Shown: positions 51,484-61,480, counted from the stretch's first letter. The stretch is DNA of 64,000 nt from Pediococcus cellicola (GCF_001438655.1 NZ_JQBR01000007.1:20787-84786); one strand, 5' to 3'. A program made the numbers and translations. The notes: generated from the letters alone by a model not told the origin.

Positions 51484-52372
51484 GGGAGACACCTGCTTTC
51501 ATGCGGAAGATCTCGTCTAGTGTCGGTGGTTGTTGGGAAAATTCACGAATATAACCATCTTTAGTTGCGGCTGCAAAAACAGCTTTACCAACTTCAGGGT
51601 TGGCTAGTTTCAACTCAAAGCCATTTTGATATTTTTTGACGCTAAGCACACCGTCAATTGCTAATAGTTCTTCTGCAGTCAGTGGGGACTGAATGAAGAT
51701 TCGAGTGTCTCCAAAGCTTTCACGGATTTCGTTGGTGACGCCGTTTAAAACAGTTTCTCCCTGGCGAAGCATCAGTAACTTGTCACTAATTTTTTCAACA
51801 TTACCCATATCATGTGAGGAAAAGATGATTGCTGATCCTTGTGATTTTAAACGTTCGATGCCGTCTTCCAAAAGACTGGCATTAACGGGATCTAGGCTGC
51901 TAAACGGTTCATCTAAAATAACCAATTTGGGTTCATGGATCAAAGTGGCGATCAATTGGACCTTTTGTTGATTTCCCTTAGAGAGGTCCTTAATTTTGTC
52001 TGTTCGTTTACCCTTAACCGCAAAACGTTGCATCCAATCATCTAATTTCTGCTTGGTAACAGCGGGTTTCTGGCCGCGCAGTTCGGCAAAATAAACGACT
52101 TGTTCTTCAACGGTCATTTTGAGGTAAAGCCCGCGTTCCTCCGGCAAAAATCCGACAATGTCTTGATCTTTACGAGTAAATGGATGTCCATTCCAGAATA
52201 CGGAACCAGCGTCCGGCTTCAGTAGGCCTAAAATCATGCGAAAAGTAGTTGTTTTTCCTGCCCCATTTTGACCAATTAAGCCTAGAATCTCACCATCATT
52301 AACGGTAAAACTTTCGTTACTAACGGCCTGCATTTGTCCGAATGATTTATTCAGATTTTTCACTTGTAACAT
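51476..52372 (-). CDS. ABC transporter ATP-binding protein (NatA-like)
   Basis: A 298-residue ATPase with Walker A LIGQNGAGKTTTFR, signature DLSKGNQQKVQLIATL, Walker B LVILDEPFSSLDP and the switch His in FSSHDMG. The C-terminal about 70 residues form the DUF4162 domain common in NatA/CcmA-like exporters. The real start is ATG 52372 (LQVKNLNKSFGQ), after GGGAG; a longer in-frame start would add a spurious hydrophobic N-terminus. Confidence 0.93.
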   Translation of the reverse strand: MLQVKNLNKSFGQMQAVSNESFTVNDGEILGLIGQNGAGKTTTFRMILGLLKPDAGSVFWNGHPFTRKDQDIVGFLPEERGLYLKMTVEEQVVYFAELRGQKPAVTKQKLDDWMQRFAVKGKRTDKIKDLSKGNQQKVQLIATLIHEPKLVILDEPFSSLDPVNASLLEDGIERLKSQGSAIIFSSHDMGNVEKISDKLLMLRQGETVLNGVTNEIRESFGDTRIFIQSPLTAEELLAIDGVLSVKKYQNGFELKLANPEVGKAVFAAATKDGYIREFSQQPPTLDEIFRMKAGVSHE

Positions 52373-52649
52373 TTTACCAACTCCCAGTGGTTGTATTCGT
52401 TTACATGTATTATACAGGATAAGTAACAAAAAAAGAATGATTACCGAATCATGATAAAAAAGAGAATTAAGCAAAGCAACAAGTCTATGAAAGTACTTAA
52501 CGCAAGGGCGTAATAGGCATACAAAGACTTATTTGTTAAGATTAATGATGCATAATTTAAAGCTACTTAAAATTAAGTGAGCATGGTAAAAGTTTCAAAA
52601 ATTATATACTGCAATAATCTTCGAGGTTGTTAGGATCTATTATTCGAAA

Positions 52650-52691
52650 AGTGATTGCGTTATAAAAGAACAGTCACTCTTAGTTTTTTTT
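52650..52691. terminator. Hairpin terminator
   Basis: AGTGATTG (52650-52657) pairs with CAGTCACT (52671-52678); a T-run lies on the right and TTTT on the left, so it can act for the leftward remnant at 52690-52824. Confidence 0.65.
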
Positions 52692-52824
52692 ACTTCTTCA
52701 CAAGCGGCAAAAACAGGTTAAACGTATCAGCGTCGTTAACAAAATTAGTACCAACCTCCAAGTTATGATTGCCACGAATTCTGTACGCATCAGATTGACC
52801 TAATTTACTATAGGTAGTTTGTAG
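52690..52824 (-). pseudogene. C-terminal gene fragment, unknown family
   Basis: A leftward 44-codon frame ends at 52690 and reads TTYSKLGQSDAYRIRGNHNL, then EVGTNFVNDADTFNLFLPLVKK. It has no start and is followed by a terminator, so it looks like the tail of a lost gene. The remainder of 52373-53037 shows no gene. Confidence 0.4.
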
Positions 52825-53037
52825 TTAAAATGACGTTTTCAAATGAGATGAAAAATACTAGTATATCAGGAGTATACTGATAAAATCGGTGGGTTCTGTT
52901 TGCTGATGGTCATATTGCAGGATTTTATTAGAAATTTTAAACGTCGCTTGCAACAATTATTGTTACAATATGATAAATGAACTTAAATTGAAACAAAATT
53001 TGAAGTTCACGAGAACCTAATTAAGGTAGGTAAAAGT

Positions 53038-53490
53038 ATGCAAATTCAGATAAAAACGTTTCAACAGTTAACGAATACAGAACTCTTTCAAATCTATAAA
53101 TTGCGCACGCAAGTATTTGTGGTAGAACAAAATTGTGCCTATCAAGAAGTGGATGATGCTGATATAATTTCTCGACACCTGCAGATAAAAAATACAGATG
53201 GACAACTTGTGGGTTATTTACGTTTAATTCCGGAATCAGATCGGAAAAGCATCCGTATTGGCCGTGTTGTTGTTAATCCAAATTTTCGAAAACAAGGATT
53301 TGGTCGTCAGTTGGTCGCCAGTGGGATTGAAGCAGCTGGACAGGGAAGTCCACAAATCACAACGGTGAAAATTCAGGCGCAAGCTTACTTGCAAGAATTT
53401 TATACCTCTTTTGGATTTCAACCAGTAAGTGACGTCTATCTTGATACGGGAATTCCACATATAGATATGGTTTTAAAGCTTTCTAAATAA
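53038..53490 (+). CDS. elaA: ElaA-type GNAT acetyltransferase
   Basis: A 150-residue GNAT with the ElaA pattern LFQIYKLRTQVFVVEQNCAYQEVDDAD at the N-terminus, the acetyl-CoA loop IGRVVVNPNFRKQGFGRQLV and AQAYLQEFYTSFGF. Substrate unknown. The start has AAGGTAGG 8-10 nt upstream. Confidence 0.9.
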   Translation: MQIQIKTFQQLTNTELFQIYKLRTQVFVVEQNCAYQEVDDADIISRHLQIKNTDGQLVGYLRLIPESDRKSIRIGRVVVNPNFRKQGFGRQLVASGIEAAGQGSPQITTVKIQAQAYLQEFYTSFGFQPVSDVYLDTGIPHIDMVLKLSK

Positions 53491-53492
53491 TG

Positions 53493-53526
53493 CCACCCTT
53501 CAATAAAGCTGAGGGTGGTTTTTTTT
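53493..53526 (+). terminator. elaA terminator
   Basis: CCACCCT (53493-53499) pairs with AGGGTGG (53512-53518), then TTTTTTTT. Confidence 0.9.
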
Positions 53527-53889
53527 ATTCCAAAAAATAGGCTGAACGAGTGACAAAAAAATTCAAATTGCAGAATATGCAAAACAAGTTGACGTAAATC
53601 GAATGATTTTTTGATTCTTGAAAACAGTCTCCTCTTTCGTTAGCAAACCAAATGGGAGAAATTTGTAGTCTTTTTTGAATCGCAATTCAAATTGCATAGA
53701 AAAGGCTTACAATTTCAAAGACTGATGGGATACGGTTTGTTCGCAAAAAGCTAAAATAAAATAGTATTTTGTTAAGCATCATTTTTCTAGAAAAGTAAAA
53801 TACTAACAATAATAATAAACACTATTGAAATTGTTCGGATTATAAGTTAAACTAAAATTGTCAAATACAAAAAAAGGGGAGACAATTTG
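53527..53889. other. AT-rich gap before the phn-type operon
   Basis: About 360 bases without a plausible gene. It must contain the promoter of the downstream transporter operon, but I cannot single out a convincing -35/-10 pair. The ribosome site GGGGAG lies at 53877-53882. Confidence 0.4.
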
Positions 53890-54822
53890 ATGCGAATTTT
53901 TAGGCGATTGGTTACAGTTATTGGGGCACTATCACTTGTATTTATTTTAGGAGCTTGTGGCAAGAGTACCAGTAGTTCAAGTAAGTCTTACGAACCTAAG
54001 AAGTTGACGGTGCAGTTTGTTCCGTCATCCAATGCCAACACGATTGAGGCTAAGGCTAAGCCTCTGGAAGGGTTGCTGAAAAAGCAACTTGGAATTCCGG
54101 TTAAAGTTTCGGTTTCAACTGATTACAACACCATTGTAGAGGCGATGGGATCCAAAAAAGTTGATGTCGGATTCTTACCACCAGATGCATATGTTTTAGC
54201 GCACAAACAAAATGGCGCCAAAGTTTTATTACAGGCGGAACGTTATGACTATAAAGAGCCGAATGACCAAGTTACAAATCAGTTGGTTAAGGATTATAAA
54301 GCACAAATTGTTGTTCGCAAAAATAGTGGGATCAAGTCGATCAAAGACTTAAAAGGTAAGAAAATTGCCGTTCAAGACACTACTTCATCTGCAGGATGGA
54401 TTTATCCAGCTGTTGAGCTTTACCGTCACGGCGTTAATATTAATAAAAATAATATTAAAACTGTACAGGTAAAAGGACATGATCAAGGTGTTATGGCCGT
54501 TTACAACGGAGATGCTGATGCTGCTTTTGTTTTCCAAGGAGCACGATTACTTGTCCAAAAAGATGCCAAAGACGTTATGAAAAAAGTGGTTCCTATTTAC
54601 ACTACCAAAGGAATTCCGAACGACACCATTACTGTTCGAAAAGATATGAGTAGTAAGTGGGATAAGAAGATTGCTAAAGCCTTCAAAGCCATTGCTAAAA
54701 CGAAAAAAGGACACGAAATTATTTCTTCCGTTTACTCACATGAAAATTATGTGGATGCCAAAGATAGTAACTTTGACGCTATTCGAGCATACGACAAGAC
54801 GGCAAAAAAATTAAATCAATAG
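53890..54822 (+). CDS. phnD: Phosphonate-type ABC transporter substrate-binding lipoprotein
   Basis: A 310-residue extracellular binding protein anchored as a lipoprotein: basic N-terminus, hydrophobic core and lipobox ILGACG with acylated Cys23. The mature part has LTVQFVPSSNANTIEAKAKPLEGLL, VDVGFLPPDAYVLAHKQ and KKIAVQDTTSSAGWIYPAVEL, the PhnD/PtxB family pattern. Ligand could be phosphonate, phosphite or a phosphate ester. ATG 53890 follows GGGGAG. Confidence 0.92.
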   Translation: MRIFRRLVTVIGALSLVFILGACGKSTSSSSKSYEPKKLTVQFVPSSNANTIEAKAKPLEGLLKKQLGIPVKVSVSTDYNTIVEAMGSKKVDVGFLPPDAYVLAHKQNGAKVLLQAERYDYKEPNDQVTNQLVKDYKAQIVVRKNSGIKSIKDLKGKKIAVQDTTSSAGWIYPAVELYRHGVNINKNNIKTVQVKGHDQGVMAVYNGDADAAFVFQGARLLVQKDAKDVMKKVVPIYTTKGIPNDTITVRKDMSSKWDKKIAKAFKAIAKTKKGHEIISSVYSHENYVDAKDSNFDAIRAYDKTAKKLNQ

Positions 54823-54842
54823 GCTTCATTGACAGTGTATTT

Positions 54843-54879
54843 CAAGAAAGGGGACGCCTAGCGCGGTCTCCTTTTCTTG
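54843..54879 (+). terminator. Intercistronic stem-loop after phnD
   Basis: CAAGAAAGGGGA (54843-54854) pairs with TCTCCTTTTCTTG (54867-54879), without a T-run. Such hairpins often protect binding-protein mRNA so that phnD is made in excess over phnCEE. Confidence 0.6.
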
Positions 54880-54910
54880 CAACTAGGCCAACATGAAAGG
54901 AATTTTAACT

Positions 54911-55693
54911 ATGCAAGAAAAACCACTGATTGAATTTCAACACGTTTCCAAAACTTATGACAATGGCACAATAGGCCTTAATGACATCAATCTTTCCATT
55001 CCACAAGGCGAGTTTTTAGTGATTGTGGGATTGTCAGGAGCAGGAAAAAGTACACTCATGCGAACAATTAATCGCATGCATGAAATTTCGTCCGGAGATT
55101 TAATTGTTGATGGGGAATCTGTTGTTCATCTTGAAGGCAAAGATTTACGGCGGCTCCGTCGCAGTATTGGGATGATTTTTCAAAACTTTAATTTGGTTAA
55201 ACGAGCGAGTGTGCAACGTAACGTGTTATCAGGACGTGTGGGCTATTACGGCACTTGGAAGAGCACCTTGGGGTTATTTTCCAAAGCCGATAAACAAAAA
55301 GCCATCGAAGCATTGCAACGCGTGGGACTAGGTGAAAAGCTGTATAGTCGTGCTGATGAACTATCTGGAGGGCAGCAACAACGTGTGGCAATTGCTCGGG
55401 CTTTTATGCAAGATCCTAAAATTATTTTGGCCGATGAACCGATTGCTTCGTTGGATCCGCTGACGACAGAATCTGTTATGAATGATTTGAAGCGGTTGAA
55501 CCAGGAATTTCATATTACGGTGATTGTCAATTTACATTCAGTCTCACTAGCAAGACGATTTGCCGATCGCATTATTGGACTGCGTGGTGGGGAACTCGTT
55601 TATGATGAGCCGATTGATAAGGTTACCGAAAAAGATCTAGATGCGATTTATCAGCCAGTTAGTCTTGTGAAGGAAAGCGAGGCACAAGCATGA
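54911..55693 (+). CDS. phnC: Phosphonate-type ABC transporter ATP-binding protein
   Basis: A 260-residue ATPase: Walker [14 protein letters not shown], signature [15 protein letters not shown], Walker [14 protein letters not shown] and the H-loop [19 protein letters not shown], matching PhnC. ATG 54911 is 8 nt after AAAGGA; an earlier in-frame ATG at 54893 contains that site. Its end overlaps the next gene by 4 nt. Confidence 0.93.
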   Translation: MQEKPLIEFQHVSKTYDNGTIGLNDINLSIPQGEFLVIVGLSGAGKSTLMRTINRMHEISSGDLIVDGESVVHLEGKDLRRLRRSIGMIFQNFNLVKRASVQRNVLSGRVGYYGTWKSTLGLFSKADKQKAIEALQRVGLGEKLYSRADELSGGQQQRVAIARAFMQDPKIILADEPIASLDPLTTESVMNDLKRLNQEFHITVIVNLHSVSLARRFADRIIGLRGGELVYDEPIDKVTEKDLDAIYQPVSLVKESEAQA

Positions 55694-56478
55694 ATGTCGT
55701 ACCCAAACGGACTTTTGCCCAAAAGTATCATTTGAAGACGGTCAGTTGGTTAGTTGTGTTCGTGGTTCTAATTATCGTGACTGCCGATTTGACTGAAGTG
55801 GATTTTGGCATGTTTTTTGCGAATTTCGGCCAATTCCTGGCACTTTTGCAACAAATGATGCACCCAGACTGGCAATTTACACACTTAGTCGTTGCTCCGA
55901 TTTTAGAAACGATTCAAATGGCACTAATAGGGACTACCATTGGGACGCTGGTCGCCATTCCCTTTTCGGTCCTAGCTGCCCGTAATATTGTGAAAAACAA
56001 ATTTTTCCGCGGACTCATCCGTTTCATTCTTAACTTGGTTCGAACGTTGCCAGACCTGATGTTGGCGGCACTCTTTGTAGCCATTGTGGGGATTGGCCCA
56101 GTAGCCGGAGTTTTTACGTTAGCAATTTTCTCGTTCGGAATGATTTCAAAACTATTTTATGAAGCCATTGAAACTATCGATGAGGGACCTTTGGAGGCGT
56201 TGGAAGCGGCGGGAGCCAATAAAGTTCAGCTGGTCGTTTTCGCTGTTATTCCACAAGTATTTAACTATTTCGTGAGTTACTTTTTATACACCTTTGAAAT
56301 CAATGTACGGGCTTCTACTGTCTTAGGATACCTTGGCGCCGGCGGAATTGGGGTTTATCTCCAACGTTCCTTGGACCAATTTGCTTATGGTCAGACCGCA
56401 GTCATCATTTTGGGTATTCTAATTGTCGTGTTAGTCATTGATGGGTTAAGCAATACTTTGAGGGAGCGATTACTATGA
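55690..56478 (+). CDS. phnE: Phosphonate-type ABC transporter permease, first
   Basis: A 262-residue permease with about six helices and the EAA loop [22 protein letters not shown] that contacts Phn[22 protein letters not shown] and [16 protein letters not shown] are PhnE blocks. Overlaps phnC and the second permease by 4 nt each: tight translational coupling. Confidence 0.93.
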   Translation: MNVVPKRTFAQKYHLKTVSWLVVFVVLIIVTADLTEVDFGMFFANFGQFLALLQQMMHPDWQFTHLVVAPILETIQMALIGTTIGTLVAIPFSVLAARNIVKNKFFRGLIRFILNLVRTLPDLMLAALFVAIVGIGPVAGVFTLAIFSFGMISKLFYEAIETIDEGPLEALEAAGANKVQLVVFAVIPQVFNYFVSYFLYTFEINVRASTVLGYLGAGGIGVYLQRSLDQFAYGQTAVIILGILIVVLVIDGLSNTLRERLL

Positions 56479-57281
56479 GCGGACAGATCACGAGTCATAC
56501 GGGGATGTCAGTCAAACGGTATAAATGGTTGTTTTGGCTAGTCATCGTCGTCATCATTTATATTTGGGGAATTACGGGAGTCCATTTCACCGGGATTAAA
56601 GATTCGGCTGGTGAAGTTTCCCAATCAATCATTTCTGGTATCTTCCATCCAGACTGGGCCTATGTCTACGATGGCAGTGGGGAAGATTTGATTAGTCTAA
56701 TCTTTCAAACACTGGCCATGGCCTTCTTGGGAACGTTTATTTCGGCTATTTTGAGTGTGCCGTTTGCTTTTTGGGCAGCTCGTAACGGAAAAAAACGATG
56801 GCATGTCCGCTCTACTTCTGGAAAATTAGTGCTTACGCTCATTCGAACTTTTCCAGAAATTGTACTGGCAATTATGTTTATTAAAGCCGTCGGACCTGGT
56901 TCGTTTGCGGGGGTATTAGCCGTCAGCATTCACTCAATTGGGATGCTGGGTAAGCTGTTTAGTGAGTCCATTGAAAACATGGATCTTGGGCCGAGTGAAG
57001 CCATTATGAGTAGTGGCGGTAATCGGGCCCAAACGTTAGTCTTTGCAACGTTACCCACTGTTTTACCAGAATTTCTGTCCTACACTTTATACCGGTTTGA
57101 AATTGCGGTGCGTTCTGCTTCAATTTTGGGAATGGTTGGTGCTGGTGGGATTGGAACTCCGCTTTTATTTGCGATTCAGACCCGGACCTGGTCACGAGTG
57201 GGTATCATTTTATTGGGCATCATCATTACGGTTACCTTGATTGATTATGTCTCAGGAACTTTACGGAAACGGTTGGTGTAA
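56475..57281 (+). CDS. phnE: Phosphonate-type ABC transporter permease, second
   Basis: A 268-residue paralogue of the preceding permease, with LIRTFPEIVLAIMFIKAVGPG, the EAA-like loop EAIMSSGGNRAQTLVFATLPTV and SILGMVGAGGIGTPL. The two together form a heterodimeric channel. It ends 2 nt before the phosphoesterase gene. Confidence 0.93.
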   Translation: MSGQITSHTGMSVKRYKWLFWLVIVVIIYIWGITGVHFTGIKDSAGEVSQSIISGIFHPDWAYVYDGSGEDLISLIFQTLAMAFLGTFISAILSVPFAFWAARNGKKRWHVRSTSGKLVLTLIRTFPEIVLAIMFIKAVGPGSFAGVLAVSIHSIGMLGKLFSESIENMDLGPSEAIMSSGGNRAQTLVFATLPTVLPEFLSYTLYRFEIAVRSASILGMVGAGGIGTPLLFAIQTRTWSRVGIILLGIIITVTLIDYVSGTLRKRLV

Positions 57282-57283
57282 GC

Positions 57284-58837
57284 ATGAAGTTAACCATTTT
57301 ATCTACAAGTGACGTGCATGGTTATTGGTATCCGACGAATTATAGTCGGCGTGATGATCACGAGGACTATGGGTTTCTAAAGGTTGCCACCAAAATCGAT
57401 CAGTTGAAAAAACAAACTAAAGTCGATGATTGGGTGATCACTATCGAAAATGGCGATTTTATTCAAGGCTCTCCTTTAACCTACTTTACAGCCAAAAAAC
57501 AGGCCCAGTGGCGCTTTGTTTACACCCAATTAACTAATGCGGTTGGGTATGATGCAGGAATCTTGGGTAATCACGAATTTAATTATGGCATGACTTATTT
57601 ACAACAGTGTGAGGCCAATCGAAAGTATCCCATTTTGGCAGCAAATTTGAAACAGCCTACTAACGTTGAAGTCATTGATGCTCCGTACAAAATTTTGCAA
57701 AAAAATGGGTTGAAAGTCGGGATTCTAGGCTTGACCACGGCCTACATTCCACATTGGGAACAAAAACAGCATATTGCAGGTTGGCAGTTTGAATCAGCTT
57801 TAAAAGCGGCTAAAAAATGGGTTCCGGTATTACGCAAACAAGTAGATATTGTTGTTGTCGCATATCACGGTGGCTTTGAAAATGACTTAGAAACCGGTAA
57901 ACCTAGTGAACGCATGACTGGTGAAAACGAAGGCTACCAACTCTTAAGTGAAGTGCCTGGGATTGATGCCTTAATTACGGGACATCAACATCGTGAAATT
58001 GCGACCATTTGTCAGGGCGTTCCCACAACGCAGCCGGGAGAAAAGGGAAAGTATATTGGCGCCATTGAGTTAAATATAGATGACAAGCATCAGGTTAAAA
58101 CTCAAAAAGCCCAGCTGATCAGTGTTGCTGATGTGACCCCAACTGAAAAATTCAAAACTTTGACCCGTGATTTACAAGCAAAAGTTGAGGATTGGCTAGA
58201 TGAACCGATGGGAAAAGTTTCAGGAAATATGAAAATCACGGATCCGATGGCGGCACGCCTACATGGGCATCCATACCTGACCTTTATTAATCAGGTACAA
58301 ATGGCTGCCACCCAAACTGATCTTTCAGCGACCGCCTTATTCAATGATGAAGTTTTGGGCTACGATGAAACGGTTACGATGCGCAACATTGTGAATAGTT
58401 ATGTTTATCCGAATACCCTAGTTGTTTCAGAAATTACGGGCGCTGATCTAAAAGCAGCTTTGTTGCGGTGTGCGAGCTTTTTCACACTGGATACGAGTGG
58501 ACAAGTAACGGTGTCCAAAAAGTTCCAAGAACCTAAACGTCAATATTATAATTATGATATTTATAGTGGTATTAATTACGCGTTTGATTTGCATAAACCG
58601 GAAAGTGAACGTCTGATTGCCCTGAGTTATCATGGAAAACCAGTGCGGGATGATCAGAAGCTAGAGATTGCGTTGAATCAGTATCGTGGCATTGGTGGCG
58701 GCGATTATCCTATGTTTCAAGCCAATAAAATTGTACGGGAAGTTCAGATTGATATGACGGAATTGATTAGTGACTATTTCGTGACACACCCTGTAGTTCA
58801 AACGACGGATGAACAGAATTTTCGAATTAAAAAATAG
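57284..58837 (+). CDS. Bifunctional 5'-nucleotidase / 2',3'-cyclic phosphodiesterase-like metallophosphatase, cytoplasmic
   Basis: A 517-residue two-domain phosphoesterase. The N-terminal calcineurin-like domain has the metal motifs LSTSDVHGYWYP, NGDFIQGSP, GILGNHEFNYG, VVAYHGGFEN and LITGHQHREIA. The C-terminal 5'-nucleotidase domain has LFNDEVLGYDETVTMRNIVNSYVYPNTLVV and YRGIGGGDYPMF. Unlike secreted UshA-type enzymes there is no signal peptide or anchor. It starts 2 nt after phnE and is certainly in the same operon, so it probably acts on what the transporter brings in. Confidence 0.9.
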   Translation: MKLTILSTSDVHGYWYPTNYSRRDDHEDYGFLKVATKIDQLKKQTKVDDWVITIENGDFIQGSPLTYFTAKKQAQWRFVYTQLTNAVGYDAGILGNHEFNYGMTYLQQCEANRKYPILAANLKQPTNVEVIDAPYKILQKNGLKVGILGLTTAYIPHWEQKQHIAGWQFESALKAAKKWVPVLRKQVDIVVVAYHGGFENDLETGKPSERMTGENEGYQLLSEVPGIDALITGHQHREIATICQGVPTTQPGEKGKYIGAIELNIDDKHQVKTQKAQLISVADVTPTEKFKTLTRDLQAKVEDWLDEPMGKVSGNMKITDPMAARLHGHPYLTFINQVQMAATQTDLSATALFNDEVLGYDETVTMRNIVNSYVYPNTLVVSEITGADLKAALLRCASFFTLDTSGQVTVSKKFQEPKRQYYNYDIYSGINYAFDLHKPESERLIALSYHGKPVRDDQKLEIALNQYRGIGGGDYPMFQANKIVREVQIDMTELISDYFVTHPVVQTTDEQNFRIKK

Positions 58838-58855
58838 TCAAAAAAAATCAGGTGA

Positions 58856-58882
58856 GGCTGGAAAAAATTTCCAGTCTTTTTC
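58856..58882 (+). terminator. phn-operon terminator
   Basis: CTGGAAA / TTTCCAG hairpin with a T-run; followed by the CTCTAAACTTTGATCG flank that is part of the dispersed terminator repeat. Confidence 0.85.
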
Positions 58883-59059
58883 TGTCTCTAAACTTTGATC
58901 GTTGAAATTAAAATGACTTTTTCACCCCTTTTGTTTTTGGTGGCTAAAAAGCTTTCAAAAGTTGTGATCTGGAATTTCAGGGCTGATTTAAGATTCAGAG
59001 TGGTAATTTCTCAAGAGAACGGTAAACTGGAATCAAAAGAAGCAAGGGGATGTTATGAA

Positions 59060-59533
59060 ATGGACGCAAAATTAGTGACTTATGTCGTTGAGAGTTTAAT
59101 TGAAAAAAACATTTCTATTACAGCAGCGGAAAGCTTGACTGGCGGATTGTTTCAATCCGAAATTACTTCTGTGCCAGGAAGTTCTGGTATTTTCACCGGC
59201 GGGTTTGTCACCTATTCAGATGATGTCAAAACACAACTCCTGGGCGTGCCAGCACCACTTATCCAACAATATGGGGTTGTCAGTTATGAAGTTGCGGTAG
59301 CCATGGCACAAGGCGCACAAAAAACATTACATGCGGATTTAGCCGTTTCATTCACCGGCGCGGCAGGACCAGCTGGACTGGAAGGAGAGACAGCAGGAAC
59401 AGCTTGGATTGGTATTAGTTTCCAAGGACAAACAGATGCGTATGAGCTATATCGCCCGGAACTGGCAAGAAATGATTTCCGGGAAGCCTGCTGTGAATTT
59501 GCATTTCAAAAAATTAGTGACGAACTTCTTTAA
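59060..59533 (+). CDS. CinA C-terminal-domain protein (nicotinamide-nucleotide amidase-like)
   Basis: A 157-residue stand-alone CinA C-terminal domain: ITAAESLTGGLFQSEITSVPGSS, FTGGFVTYSDDVKTQLLGV, and VSFTGAAGPAGLEGETAGTAWIGI. This domain (PncC) deamidates nicotinamide mononucleotide in NAD recycling. ATG 59060 follows AAGGGGA; sequence upstream in the same frame back to 58895 is promoter/leader. Confidence 0.92.
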   Translation: MDAKLVTYVVESLIEKNISITAAESLTGGLFQSEITSVPGSSGIFTGGFVTYSDDVKTQLLGVPAPLIQQYGVVSYEVAVAMAQGAQKTLHADLAVSFTGAAGPAGLEGETAGTAWIGISFQGQTDAYELYRPELARNDFREACCEFAFQKISDELL

Positions 59534-59714
59534 AGGCGTACGAGTTATCGGCAGGCGCCTTGTCAGGAGAAATGGCAGGGTCATTTTTAAAGAATAATTA
59601 ATGTCTTAAAAAAATATTTTGGTCTGAATGTGGTTCATGCTAAACTAACACATGGTGAGTTATTTTCATGGAATGAAAAAAATTGGCATAAGTTGAAAAA
59701 GGGGGGAACATTCT

Positions 59715-60524
59715 TTGAGAAGACAAGTTTATCCGGTTTACCAGCAATTGTACTTTGGTGCTTTTTTAGCAGCAATTGCGGGTGGCTTGGATGCATACAC
59801 ATACTTAGAGCATGGCGGCGTGTTTGCCGGATTGCAAACAGGTAACTTGATTTTACTGGGTGTGAGTTTAAGCAAAGGACAGTTCGCCAAAGTTGGTTAT
59901 TACTTAACGGCGTTGATTGCCTTTGGCCTGGGAACCATTTTTATTCGCCATGTGCAACATTATTTTAAACAAAATTATCTAAAACGTGCTTACTTTGTAT
60001 TAGCCTATGAGTTCGCTTTAATGGTACTGGTAGCTATGATTAGCCACAATGCACCCGATGTGATCACCGTTATTTTGGTGGCCATCACGGCGGCAGCACA
60101 GCTACAAGAGTTTCGAAAATTGCAAGATGGACCGTTTACGTCCTTGATGATGACCGGCAATATTCGTACGGCGTCCGAAAATCTGTACACGGGATATGTG
60201 CACCACGATGTTGGCGCACAGCAAAAAGCAACTGACACAGGGATCGTGATTGGTAGCTTTGCTGGCGGTGCCCTGCTATCCGGAATTTTTGTGCCGTGGT
60301 TAAAAGATGCTGCGATTTTGGTACCGGCGGTCCTAGTTCTGGGCGCGATTTTCTATTTAGCTCAGCATGCCAAACAACGTCCTCAAGCAAAAGATGCTAC
60401 TGAATCTGAGGAATCAGCTGTGCATTCGCGGACAGAACGACAAGCTCGCCATCAAGACGATAGTGCGTCTGATGACATCGAGGTAACCCACGAGACTCGA
60501 GCTGGCAGAAGACATAAATTATAA
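59715..60524 (+). CDS. DUF1275 (YoaK-like) membrane protein with charged C-terminal tail
   Basis: A 269-residue protein. The first about 220 residues are a six-helix DUF1275 domain (GGLDAYTYLEHGGVFAGLQTGNLI, FTSLMMTGNIRTASENLYTG). The last about 50 residues form a hydrophilic, Asp/Glu/Arg/His-rich, probably disordered tail (ATESEESAVHSRTERQARHQ and on) not usual for the family. The start is TTG 59715, after a G-rich ribosome site. Function unknown. Confidence 0.88.
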   Translation: MRRQVYPVYQQLYFGAFLAAIAGGLDAYTYLEHGGVFAGLQTGNLILLGVSLSKGQFAKVGYYLTALIAFGLGTIFIRHVQHYFKQNYLKRAYFVLAYEFALMVLVAMISHNAPDVITVILVAITAAAQLQEFRKLQDGPFTSLMMTGNIRTASENLYTGYVHHDVGAQQKATDTGIVIGSFAGGALLSGIFVPWLKDAAILVPAVLVLGAIFYLAQHAKQRPQAKDATESEESAVHSRTERQARHQDDSASDDIEVTHETRAGRRHKL

Positions 60525-60535
60525 ATAATTACAGT

Positions 60536-60579
60536 AAATCCCCCTTGATATTGAGTCAGTATCAAAAGGGGGATTTTTT
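60536..60579. terminator. Bidirectional terminator
   Basis: AAATCCCCCTTGATA pairs with TATCAAAAGGGGGATTT, T-run to 60579; shared by the DUF1275 gene and the leftward lysR. Confidence 0.9.
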
Positions 60580-61462
60580 ATGGCTTTTTTAGGTAATTAA
60601 TAAACTGTCTGCCGACTTGAGTAAGCGTGCCCTGGGGAAAAACGAGCTGAAGTTTGTCATAAATGGGAACCTCAAACGAACGACTCACGAAGTTCTTAGA
60701 CATAAAGGGTTCGGCTGATTTTTCAAAGAGAAAAGTGAGGCGTTGTGAATTCTCAATAATGCCTAATAGCGTTTCGATGTGGGTGGTCGTAAATCGAATA
60801 TTAGGTGTGAATCCGGCCTGCTGGTATAGTTTGCCGACCTGTTCATAAATCCCAGAACCGGGGCTGAGGGTGACAATATCGACATGATGTAAATCGTTCA
60901 TACTAAGACTTTTCTTTTTTGCCAAACGGTGCTTGGCAGGCAGAATGATTTTCAATTCATCCTGATCAATGTCGATAAAATTAAATTGTGACTTGTTTAA
61001 AAGTTTGGTTTGCACATCACGTAAAATGCCGAGATCAAGTTGTTTAGCTTGAAGTTTTTCAACGAGCTCAATGCCTTCTAATTCTTCAAGTCGGATATTA
61101 ATTTGCGGATAGTCAAGCATAAACTGACTCATTTTTTTCATTAATCCATATTGAGACATAACCGGGACGCTGCCAATGTGCAGAGTTCCTTTTTTTAATT
61201 CCCGGTATTCAGCAAGCTCTGATGTCAGCAAGTCGTATTGCGTTAAGATGGTTTCGGCATAACGAAAAAACACTTCACCGCTCTCAGTAATGACAAGGTG
61301 ACGTTTGTTTTTAGTTGAGATGAGTTTGGTGGAAAGCTCGGCTTCCATAGCGTGAATCCGTTTAGACAGTGCGGATTGGGTCATAAGTAGTTCTACTGCG
61401 GCATCAGAAACATTGCGTGTCTGGTATAGCACCACAAAATTTTTAAAATCTTCGATAGTCAT
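60578..61462 (-). CDS. LysR-family regulator divergent from lpdC
   Basis: A 294-residue LTTR: N-terminal helix-turn-helix (VSDAAVELLMTQSALSKRIH, AMEAELSTKLI) and a periplasmic-binding-like effector domain. Divergent placement beside the lpdC/lpdB genes suggests it activates them in response to a hydroxybenzoate such as gallate or protocatechuate; that is inference. Confidence 0.88.
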   Translation of the reverse strand: MTIEDFKNFVVLYQTRNVSDAAVELLMTQSALSKRIHAMEAELSTKLISTKNKRHLVITESGEVFFRYAETILTQYDLLTSELAEYRELKKGTLHIGSVPVMSQYGLMKKMSQFMLDYPQINIRLEELEGIELVEKLQAKQLDLGILRDVQTKLLNKSQFNFIDIDQDELKIILPAKHRLAKKKSLSMNDLHHVDIVTLSPGSGIYEQVGKLYQQAGFTPNIRFTTTHIETLLGIIENSQRLTFLFEKSAEPFMSKNFVSRSFEVPIYDKLQLVFPQGTLTQVGRQFINYLKKP

Positions 61463-61480
61463 TTGTAAGCCTCACTTCTG

